Assembly (NCBI RefSeq): GCF_002095385.1
Contig: NZ_MIPP01000004.1
Location: forward strand, 62,001-126,000
DNA: 64,000 bases
Direction of reading: 5' to 3'
DNA from: Pantoea eucrina
GTDB taxonomy: Bacteria; Pseudomonadota; Gammaproteobacteria; Enterobacterales; Enterobacteriaceae
Made by a program: the position numbers and the translations under genes. Below the pieces are notes generated by a model, which was not told the origin of the DNA, did no database searches, and saw nothing but the letters and a program-made list of their open reading frames with translations. Positions 25,849 to 33,744 of the stretch are shown piece after piece. Every line of letters starts with the position of its first letter. The stretch's first letter is position 1.

Positions 25849-28800
25849 TCCTCCTCAATGAATTCAGCGTTACCAGGCGGGTTCTGGGTGCTGCTGGTGA
25901 GAAAAATATCGGACGGGAGCGTAAAGTTGCGCAGCTTCAGCAGCGCCAGCGGCCCCTCGCCGGCTTCGGTACGCAGGATGTAGTTTAACGGCCGCCCGTC
26001 GGGGGCATGCCAGGTCAGCTGCCAGCTGCTGCCCAGCCCTGGTCTGGCGCTGACGTGCGCCTTTTCCAGCAGGCGGATCAACCCCCAGCTGCCCGGCATC
26101 TCACCATACAGACGAGTGCCTGCTTTGGTGCTGATCCAGCTCAGCGATGCGCCTGGCGCGTCGGTGTCAGCAGGCCAGGTAAAGCGCCGCCAGACCGGCT
26201 GCTGATTCATATAGGTCAGCTTCTGGCTGTCGATTATCAGGTCAGTCTGCATCACGTCTGCTGCCGTTCCCGGACGCAGCTCAAAATGCAGGCCGGCATG
26301 ACCGCTGGCAAATACCACGTCAGCAATCTGACTGAGCTGATTAAGCGCCTGCAGAAAAGCGGGATTAAATGTCAGTCCGCGGGCGTTAATGCGGTCCGGT
26401 ACCCAGCGGGTCCCTTCGCGATGGAGTACGCCACTCAGACGAGCATGCAGAAAGCGGGTAAGGCGTCCGGTGTCCGCATTCAGATATTTCGCCAGCAGCG
26501 GCAGTGATACCTCGCTGCTGACATTTTTGAACGGGTAGCGGCCGCCGAATGCGCGGTTCCACTCATTCACTACGGCCTGCTGCCACTGTGCGTTGAAGCT
26601 GCCTGCAGCCGGCATCAGCACCTGCTGCCACGCCTGTTCTATCGGGCGCACAAACACCGTCTGCCCGAACCCGCTCCACTCCTGCCCCAGTCCGGCGGCG
26701 ACCAGGCTGCCGTAGTCGCGTGTCTCCGTCAGGTCAACGCTCTTTCCCTGAAATACCGTCCGGGCCAGCGCCTGCGTCATCGCCTGCGGATCTGCCGCGC
26801 TGGTGACCTGCTGCAGGCGCAGGCGCACCTGCGTTACGCGCGTCAGGAAGGTGCGCAGGTTCATCGTGCTGCTGCTCTGATTATCGGTCAGCGCCAGCAG
26901 CGGGCCGAACGTGGCATCAAGCGGCCCCTGCGGGCCGCTGCGCTGATCAATCACCGGGCGCTTCTCCCGGTTAAAGAGGCTTTGTGCAGATTTCACCAGC
27001 GAGTCGCTCATCGCGCCGCCGCTCTGTGCGGTACGCCCCTGCACATTGAGCGTGTTCATTAACGCCACCAGCGGCGACTGCCTGACGTCCGCTATCAGCG
27101 TGAGCTGGTCAATCGCATCGGAGAGCGTCGGCGCGGGCTGCAGGCGCAGACTATTAAGGAAGTGCAGCCAGGCCGCACTGTAATCGGCAAAGTAGCGGCT
27201 GGCGAGCCTCGCTTCCAGCGCCTCAGGCGAAGCCGCCTCACCTGCAGGCGGCGGTGCATCACTCAGTACCCAGTCCATCTCTTCACGCCGCTCACGCGCC
27301 ACTTTTTCAATGGCAGGTTTAACGCCCTCTTCCCACGCCTGACGGGTGAACATGCCGGGCACAATTTCATCAGTAATAAAGAGGCGAGCGGCATCCGTAT
27401 CGCCGGTCATATCGGCCAGCCGCATATCGGCGTACTGGCGTTTTACTTTGGAGATCACCCGCTGATACTGCCGCGATTCACTGTTGGTTACCCCCATCTG
27501 ACGCACCAGCAGGGTGCGTACCTGCCCGACCAGATCCGGGTCTGCTTTCAGCGCCCATTCGGGGTGAGTGATCAGATGCTCTGCATAGAAGGCCAGCAGC
27601 GTCTCCCCGGCTCCCTGCCAGTAAGCCTCATCCAGCCCCTGCCGCTGTGTCCGGTTCTGCATCAGCGTCTGGCTGAACCAGCTGGCGTCCATACGTTCAG
27701 GACGCGTCAGCATCAGATAGAGTCTGAGATGCACATAGGCCTGCTTTGACTGCGTTTCACGCAGCGGGCTGTCAGGCGGGAGTGCGGCATAAGTCTGCAA
27801 TGCACCGGTGAGCCAGGCTGCGGCAGCGTCGCGCAGGAGGGGCTGAGCTGCCGTGCGATAGTGGGGCCATAAGGCGTAAAGCAATACCCTGTTCTGATTC
27901 AGCCCGAGACGGCTATACCAGGGTGCACCATGTTCGTCCCGATACTGCAGCTGTCCAATCATATTCTGCAGTGTGCCCAAAGCTGCCAGGCGCTGATCCA
28001 GAGATTGATTGCTGTCAGCAGCATGTTCTGTTACCCGAACCGCCCCCACGATGCTGCTGCGGTTACTGGCAAATGACACCAGCATTCCTGCTCCCCATAG
28101 CAGTACCAGCGCACAGGTAGCGGAGGTAAGAAAGCCGCGCCATGGCGCGCCATAACGCAAAGGGCGCAGATGCGCGGGAAGCGAGGAAAAAGAAGGCGGC
28201 AGCGCATCCCAGCGGTTGTCGCGTATCCAGTAGTTCGGTATATCGCTCTCAGCTTTTGCAGAAGGAGCACTAAATACCAGACCTGCCAGCGGAAGCGAGC
28301 GGCGCGGACTGAGGAGAGCAGACACTTGCGCAATGACAAATGCATGGTTTCGGCTAAGTCGATCGGCCAGGCTCAGAAGAAAGTGATGCTTCGGGCGACT
28401 TGCCACCTGCTGAATACCCTGCAGGATAAGCTGCCCGGTAAGTTCCGCCAGTGCCAGATGAATGGTGCTGGCTGCCGGCAACTGACAGCCAACAGCCTGT
28501 GTAATACGCCCTGGCTGATTGTCTGCCCCGGAATGCAGGGCCCAGATGAAAAGCGGCAGTCGCCAGCCCAGCGTTTTATACACTGACACCAGTGATTGCG
28601 CGGTAGCGTCCGGGTGTTTATCGGATAATTGAATCTCTGATAACAGAGCGTTGTTATCACGCATATCGTCAGCCGTGGAGGTCACCAGAATCAATGCATC
28701 TGCAGGTTTACCTCTTAGCTGGCAGATAGCCTGAAGCCACTCCTGCTGCAGGGCTGAAAACGGATCGCCTCCCCACAATAACAGTGTTCCGCTGTTTTCC

Positions 28801-29255
28801 TGCCACAATTGCGACGAGAGGCCAGGCGCAAGGTTTTCCACGTTTCTGATGTTTCCGGCGATAATCAGAATAGTGAGTCTTTTTTTCCAGAAGCGGCCAT
28901 AGCGATGGCGAAGAACATGCCGAATATGCTGAAGGGTATCACTATGCTCTGGAACGGTTTTTTTTTGCTTCTGCAACAAATTTTCGTTATTCACTATCTG
29001 CTGAGGTGAATACTTCTGCTGTACTTTTTTAGAATTTTTCCTTTGTAGAAAATCAGATAAATATACTATAAGCGCCAGGAAAGAAACGCATATTATCCAG
29101 ATAGCCCAGATATACTTGCTATTTGCCTCCGAAGTTTCAATGTTGTTTTTATAATAGTAGATAAACAATGCACTCAAACATGCAAAGGCTATAACGACTA
29201 TTGCATATCCAGGCATGATAAAACGGCGATTAACTGGCTGCTCCTCTGCCATCAT
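25845..29255 (-). CDS. tssM: T6SS inner-membrane complex protein TssM (IcmF)
   Basis: A 1136-residue IcmF-family protein. Two N-terminal transmembrane helices (about residues 12-32 and 48-68) and a third near 375-395 ('SATCALVLLWGAGMLVSF') set a cytoplasmic loop and a large periplasmic domain ending in the conserved beta-rich C-terminus that binds TssJ. The cytoplasmic domain lacks a Walker A motif at the position where some TssM proteins have GxxGxGKT. The start at 29255 has a strong GGGAGG ribosome-binding site and overlaps the preceding gene by 26 bases. Confidence 0.93.
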   Translation of the reverse strand: MMAEEQPVNRRFIMPGYAIVVIAFACLSALFIYYYKNNIETSEANSKYIWAIWIICVSFLALIVYLSDFLQRKNSKKVQQKYSPQQIVNNENLLQKQKKTVPEHSDTLQHIRHVLRHRYGRFWKKRLTILIIAGNIRNVENLAPGLSSQLWQENSGTLLLWGGDPFSALQQEWLQAICQLRGKPADALILVTSTADDMRDNNALLSEIQLSDKHPDATAQSLVSVYKTLGWRLPLFIWALHSGADNQPGRITQAVGCQLPAASTIHLALAELTGQLILQGIQQVASRPKHHFLLSLADRLSRNHAFVIAQVSALLSPRRSLPLAGLVFSAPSAKAESDIPNYWIRDNRWDALPPSFSSLPAHLRPLRYGAPWRGFLTSATCALVLLWGAGMLVSFASNRSSIVGAVRVTEHAADSNQSLDQRLAALGTLQNMIGQLQYRDEHGAPWYSRLGLNQNRVLLYALWPHYRTAAQPLLRDAAAAWLTGALQTYAALPPDSPLRETQSKQAYVHLRLYLMLTRPERMDASWFSQTLMQNRTQRQGLDEAYWQGAGETLLAFYAEHLITHPEWALKADPDLVGQVRTLLVRQMGVTNSESRQYQRVISKVKRQYADMRLADMTGDTDAARLFITDEIVPGMFTRQAWEEGVKPAIEKVARERREEMDWVLSDAPPPAGEAASPEALEARLASRYFADYSAAWLHFLNSLRLQPAPTLSDAIDQLTLIADVRQSPLVALMNTLNVQGRTAQSGGAMSDSLVKSAQSLFNREKRPVIDQRSGPQGPLDATFGPLLALTDNQSSSTMNLRTFLTRVTQVRLRLQQVTSAADPQAMTQALARTVFQGKSVDLTETRDYGSLVAAGLGQEWSGFGQTVFVRPIEQAWQQVLMPAAGSFNAQWQQAVVNEWNRAFGGRYPFKNVSSEVSLPLLAKYLNADTGRLTRFLHARLSGVLHREGTRWVPDRINARGLTFNPAFLQALNQLSQIADVVFASGHAGLHFELRPGTAADVMQTDLIIDSQKLTYMNQQPVWRRFTWPADTDAPGASLSWISTKAGTRLYGEMPGSWGLIRLLEKAHVSARPGLGSSWQLTWHAPDGRPLNYILRTEAGEGPLALLKLRNFTLPSDIFLTSSTQNPPGNAEFIEEE

Positions 29256-30369
29256 AGAATAACCTCCCTGTAACCAGACACAGTGAATACGTTCCCTCTT
29301 TACTCCCTGAGATCAATAACTGCATCTCTCCCGTCTGGATGGCAGCATCAGTAAGTAATGAAATCGCAACCGGAAAAGCCAGCGGGCCTGAGGGGCCAAA
29401 TGAATGATTGATACTTAAAAATGGGTGGTAAGGAGGTATTTTCCACTGGTGCTTATCAGCGTACTTCACGAGTTCAATCATATCTTTCTCTTCAACCGCT
29501 GATAACCACACATACCTGATGTCGCAGGATTTAAGCTTGTTATACTCTGTCAGTACATCAAGTGATTTCATCAGGTTATCTGAATGCAGAATCCTTCCTA
29601 CACCTGCTTTTGGATACGGCGAATAGTTATCAACGTTTTCTGCGTCACAAATAAGCTTTGCGTTAATAAATTCACTGTATTGACCTTCAGCCGCGCCAGG
29701 CCAATCCTGTAAAGTGACCAGTAACGTCATTCCTTTAATAGCGCAGGATTCCGACCCGGAAAAGTATTTGTCGGCACTACTCTGAATAACTGGCATCATA
29801 TCCCATTGGCTGAATATGGCCTGCGTAACAATAGATGCATCATGGCTATCGGTCTGAAGCACGATGATCTCATAAAGGTTATTCCTGTATCCCGGTAGCT
29901 GCTGCTCCAGATTTATATCCAGGAAGCTGAGTTTTGAGTACAGATCTGGCAAATTATGGTGCAGACGCCGGCATTTAAGAGGGTATGCAGGAATATCAAT
30001 AACATGACCTGTTAGCATCTTTACTCCATCCTCCTCCGGGCACAGGGTTATGCTTGCAATAATCGGCCTTTGCCACATAGCCCAGTGCTGCCAGCGAAGT
30101 TTATTTTTTTGCGTCTCAATATCCCATAAAATTACAGCATGAGATGAGTGCTCATATCGCAACCATACTATTCCCAAAAAAAACAGCCCTACAACCACTG
30201 CAGGTAGCAATCCATTGAAGAATATATCTCTGTAATTAACAGCATTCAGTAGAAAAATAGCAATTAGCGCCCCAGATGAAGAAAGGATCAAAAGAATGCT
30301 GCCCCATAATTTACCTGAGGGTAACTTTAGCATCTCTTTTTTTTTAAAATCCGGAATAGGCCAGTTCAT
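29230..30369 (-). CDS. T6SS-associated membrane protein of unknown function
   Basis: A 379-residue protein with two transmembrane helices near the N-terminus (about residues 21-41 'LWGSILLILSSSGALIAIFL' and 52-70) and a soluble domain of about 300 residues. It shows no catalytic motif that I recognise. It sits between the PAAR gene (5 nt upstream) and tssM (overlapping), so it is transcribed with both. Its location in an otherwise core block suggests an accessory of the membrane complex or of PAAR loading; a role as effector or immunity protein is also possible. Confidence 0.7.
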   Translation of the reverse strand: MNWPIPDFKKKEMLKLPSGKLWGSILLILSSSGALIAIFLLNAVNYRDIFFNGLLPAVVVGLFFLGIVWLRYEHSSHAVILWDIETQKNKLRWQHWAMWQRPIIASITLCPEEDGVKMLTGHVIDIPAYPLKCRRLHHNLPDLYSKLSFLDINLEQQLPGYRNNLYEIIVLQTDSHDASIVTQAIFSQWDMMPVIQSSADKYFSGSESCAIKGMTLLVTLQDWPGAAEGQYSEFINAKLICDAENVDNYSPYPKAGVGRILHSDNLMKSLDVLTEYNKLKSCDIRYVWLSAVEEKDMIELVKYADKHQWKIPPYHPFLSINHSFGPSGPLAFPVAISLLTDAAIQTGEMQLLISGSKEGTYSLCLVTGRLFYDGRGAAS

Positions 30370-30374
30370 CTTAT

Positions 30375-30629
30375 CTATGCTACCCCCTCATTGCGGAAAC
30401 TAATAACGTTGCAACCGCATTCACAGACGCAGCCATGAACAACTACCTGAATGCCGTTATCGAATATCTTCGGGCTACCTTGCTGAATACGGTTAGTCCC
30501 ATGCAGTGGGCATGATACCGTATCGCCTACTAACGCAACACGCACGCCATTTATATACATCATCGAGGAAGCTGATATGACGCTACCACCATGCGTTGTA
30601 GCATCGCCCAGACAAGTCAAAGCTGGCAT
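30375..30629 (-). CDS. PAAR-domain T6SS spike-tip protein
   Basis: An 84-residue stand-alone PAAR protein: 'LGDATTHGGSVISAS' at the start, a 'VALVGDTVSCPLHG' repeat and C-terminal 'VVVHGCVCECGCNVI' with several cysteines and histidines for metal binding at the tip. PAAR proteins sharpen the VgrG spike and can carry effectors. A good ribosome-binding site (AAGGAT) precedes the ATG. It is separated from the Tli4 gene upstream by 416 bases, so it may have its own promoter. Confidence 0.93.
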   Translation of the reverse strand: MPALTCLGDATTHGGSVISASSMMYINGVRVALVGDTVSCPLHGTNRIQQGSPKIFDNGIQVVVHGCVCECGCNVISFRNEGVA

Positions 30630-31045
30630 ATATTAATCCTTTGATTTTATATAATATTTATACTTAAAAAGAAAACCTAAAATATTTTGCTCTTGATTAT
30701 GAAGAGTAGCAAGACATATACCTCCCGGGTGCAATTCACGATATTTAATTTATAAATTGCTCAGCAGATTAGATGGTTTGGTATACTGATACTCAGCACT
30801 GACCAGGGTTAAATATCTTCTGCTTTTTGCAAAGAAATTTTCTACTGCACTGACTATTAAAAATGTCATTTTGACTGTTAATGTGCAAAAAACAGTGCAA
30901 ATGTATATTGCAGAATTATTATCAGAGTTATATTTGGAGCATGACATAAAAAATCAATGATGGTAATTTATATATTGATTTATTTATGAGGTTGGTTTTA
31001 TGTTTTTAAGCGTATAAATCATATATTACTACTCAGTTAGAAACC
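30630..31045. other. AT-rich non-coding gap in the T6SS cluster
   Basis: A 416-base gap with much lower GC than its neighbours. A 65-codon minus-strand ORF (30750-30947) has no recognisable domain or clear ribosome-binding site. The gap separates the Tle4/Tli4 cargo from PAAR and probably holds a terminator and a promoter; I cannot define either precisely. Confidence 0.5.
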
Positions 31046-32143
31046 TTATTTTCTAATTGCATTGGGACGAACACGGATAGTATCAGTGATCTGCTGCCAG
31101 AGGGTAACCGCCTCAGCCTGTGTAAGCCGGCCTTCACCCTCCGTTCCTTCTTGCAGAAAATTAACAGACAGCACAGGGTGCAGAGGGGAGGCCGTTTTCT
31201 CATTGATACGAAGCAGGAAACGCAGCGCTTTCTGACCGCGGGTATTGCTGAGCATCCCTTCAGCCAGCCACTGCTCAGCATATAATCCACTAATATGGCG
31301 TCGCCCGCTGTGAATAGTAAAACCCTGGGCCTGTTTAATGTATGGCTCCATTATGGAGCGTCTTTCTAACAGAGAATCATCAGAAGCAGTATAATTATCA
31401 CTGTCAAAATAAAACTTCATGTGGGGGTACTCTGAAGAGAGATAATGAACATTAACATCTTCATTTACTGGCTTTATGCCATCTTTAATGAACAATTCAG
31501 GCAGGCAAAACCCGGGAGCCACAGGTATTTCACTCTCCTGCCTGGCAGAGATCCGCTTCAGTAAATCTGTCAATTCAGCAATTTTTTGTGGAACATTATT
31601 TCCATATATTTCCGGGAAATCTTTGCGATCTTCATCATAGCGCTGCGATACTCCGTTTCTGGCTTCCATTGTTGTTTCTATTGCCATACCATTTGTATAC
31701 ATATGTGCCTCAATAATTCGCGCAGAATCGTAAACCTGAGTACTCTCATTTCGCTCAAATATTACTCCTTCCATACCGTCTGGCAGAGAATAAACACCCT
31801 TAAGATAAGGCATATCTGCAGGCCTTAATGTTTTCTCAGCGCGTAACTCAGCCTCTCTTAAGCGGATTTTTTGTTCAAACGCCGGGCGGTAGATACGTTT
31901 GTACTCTATCGGTGATTTCTCAATAAACGCCATAACACTATTCTGGGTTGCAGTGAATGTTTCCGGCAGGTCAATCAGATAACGACCGATGCAGCGGGTG
32001 GTCATTTTCTGCGTAAAATGCTTCACGTTTTTATGCTCCTCTTCGGTCAGCTTTATTTCCGGCTGCAGCCAGCTAAAGCCATACCAGCCGGCAAAAATAC
32101 CAGCCAGCAATATTATCGCTGCAATTGCTTTTTTTATACTCAT
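31046..32143 (-). CDS. T6SS immunity protein, Tli4 family
   Basis: A 365-residue protein with an N-terminal hydrophobic segment (residues about 5-24, 'AIAAIILLAGIFAGWYG') that would anchor it in the inner membrane facing the periplasm. Then come the two Tli4-type domains; I recognise 'CIGRYLIDLPETF' and the later 'ISGLYAEQWL' region. Tli4 proteins neutralise Tle4 phospholipases in the periplasm. The start codon overlaps the stop of the phospholipase gene (ATGA), so effector and immunity are translated together. Confidence 0.85.
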   Translation of the reverse strand: MSIKKAIAAIILLAGIFAGWYGFSWLQPEIKLTEEEHKNVKHFTQKMTTRCIGRYLIDLPETFTATQNSVMAFIEKSPIEYKRIYRPAFEQKIRLREAELRAEKTLRPADMPYLKGVYSLPDGMEGVIFERNESTQVYDSARIIEAHMYTNGMAIETTMEARNGVSQRYDEDRKDFPEIYGNNVPQKIAELTDLLKRISARQESEIPVAPGFCLPELFIKDGIKPVNEDVNVHYLSSEYPHMKFYFDSDNYTASDDSLLERRSIMEPYIKQAQGFTIHSGRRHISGLYAEQWLAEGMLSNTRGQKALRFLLRINEKTASPLHPVLSVNFLQEGTEGEGRLTQAEAVTLWQQITDTIRVRPNAIRK

Positions 32144-33744
32144 TCATACCCCAGCGCGGTCTGCCGTATCTGCTGCACAATTTTTACCAGCGCCCGCAGG
32201 GTAAACTGCTGTGCAAGTCGGTGTTTGAACGCTGCCTCATGAGAAACTGAAACCTGAAAACTCGCCTGTAAATGATGCTCAGCAATCCTTCCCGAACGTA
32301 CCGGAACCGTGCCATCCCCTGACTCTTCAGCTGGCAAAATCTGGTAAGTCTGGTGAATACCCTTTGCCCAGCCGCTACCTGAAAGGGGAGAAGAAACGCT
32401 TCGCTTATCAAACATCTCGGTTTTATCTACCGCGCGTCCTGCAAGGCTGTCACGCTGGCGGTTACGGTTCAGCCATGCGTCAGCGCGACGTGTGTTAGCC
32501 CGCCAGCAAACATCGCCATAAGAACGATACGTTATTTCGGCGCTGTAGAATGCCCAGCTATGAGGATGATATTTCCCTGAAATTCCCTCAATAAAAGGCT
32601 GAACTTTTTCATTTAAGAGAATTGAAAAAATTTGCCAGTCTCTGTCGCGGTCTGCTGCAGTATGACTTTTACCCGGGTTAATAAAATGATCCTCGCATAG
32701 CCCCCACCACTTATCCCGCTGCAGATAGATTTCTTTGTAAGGATCGGTTTCCGGAAAAGCATAGGTAGTTTGATCATCGATAATCTTCAGCCAGCGCTGC
32801 CCGTAAGCTTTGCCTGGCAATAGCTGCAGGGGGCCAGGAGATTGTGAGAGCACCACAGTCATAAATTTGGCGTTTGCTCCTAAAGCATGTGCAGCCATTG
32901 CGCCGGTAAAATTATCGGTGCCGTTTTCATTTCCGGCTTTCATTCTGCGATAAGTGGCGGCAGCTCCCGCAGCTGGCATCACGCCATGTATTACGCCCAG
33001 TACTTTGTCCGCTCCACCACAGCATTGTGTATAGTGCCGGGCGACGAGCCCCCCCATTGAATGGGTAATAAGGATTACTTTCTCGCACAATCGGCCTTTC
33101 TGACGATAAAACCGGATTTGTTCATCAATGTAATCACCCAGGGCCATCGCAGACTCACTATTCGATTGCAGCCAGTTGTATCCCATGGCAAATACCGGAA
33201 AGAGGTAACGGTAGGTCAGGTCTACTTCTTCCCGGGTCAGTGAAACATCACCTGATTCTGTTTTCAGAATGGATTGCAGCAGATTTGTACGTTCGCCAGA
33301 GGGGCCATTATCAAAGTCGTTAAGTGCGTTTTGCAGCCAGTCAAGAAATGCGGCATAGCTGGTATATGCGACACTTCCCCAGCCGCGTTGCCGGCGATTT
33401 TTCAACAAATAAGGTTCTGTCTTCTCAATAATTTCGCCACCATCATCTACCTTTGTCCTGTCTGGATGCAGTTTTCTTTTCCTGGTTTCTGCATTCGCAT
33501 TTTTCCAGTCCCAGAAAAATCGGATCTCATCGTCCAGTCGCCATATTTCTTCTCCGTTTTTATTTTTTAAGTTACTGCCCATAACGCCCGGGATAAATAT
33601 AATTGGTATAATACGCTCAGGATAAAGTACACATTGCTGAACGATGTTTTCTCCTTTCGGAGTGCTGAAAAGCTGATAACAGGGGTTGCCATTGTCATCA
33701 AACGTTGGCTGAATTTTTAATGTCTTTTTTTTCTCAGATATCAT
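32140..33744 (-). CDS. T6SS lipase effector, Tle4-like alpha/beta hydrolase
   Basis: A 534-residue protein with an alpha/beta-hydrolase core: oxyanion region 'IPIIFIPGVMGSNL' near residue 50 and nucleophile elbow 'LITHSMGGLVARHY' near residue 228 (T-H-S-M-G, the first Gly of GxSxG replaced by Thr). It follows vgrG with overlapping stop/start (TAATG) and is followed by Tli4-type immunity. This is the arrangement of Tle4 (TplE-type) effectors, which hydrolyse phospholipids in target-cell membranes. There is no signal peptide, as expected for a VgrG-delivered toxin. Confidence 0.87.
   Translation of the reverse strand: MISEKKKTLKIQPTFDDNGNPCYQLFSTPKGENIVQQCVLYPERIIPIIFIPGVMGSNLKNKNGEEIWRLDDEIRFFWDWKNANAETRKRKLHPDRTKVDDGGEIIEKTEPYLLKNRRQRGWGSVAYTSYAAFLDWLQNALNDFDNGPSGERTNLLQSILKTESGDVSLTREEVDLTYRYLFPVFAMGYNWLQSNSESAMALGDYIDEQIRFYRQKGRLCEKVILITHSMGGLVARHYTQCCGGADKVLGVIHGVMPAAGAAATYRRMKAGNENGTDNFTGAMAAHALGANAKFMTVVLSQSPGPLQLLPGKAYGQRWLKIIDDQTTYAFPETDPYKEIYLQRDKWWGLCEDHFINPGKSHTAADRDRDWQIFSILLNEKVQPFIEGISGKYHPHSWAFYSAEITYRSYGDVCWRANTRRADAWLNRNRQRDSLAGRAVDKTEMFDKRSVSSPLSGSGWAKGIHQTYQILPAEESGDGTVPVRSGRIAEHHLQASFQVSVSHEAAFKHRLAQQFTLRALVKIVQQIRQTALGYE

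Noticed and set aside
21389-28586. Many long plus-strand ORFs opposite the tss genes
   Set aside because: They are GC-rich antisense shadows of tssG, tssF, tssA and tssM without domains.
30750-30947. 65-codon minus-strand ORF between the Tli4 and PAAR genes
   Set aside because: No ribosome-binding site and no domain.
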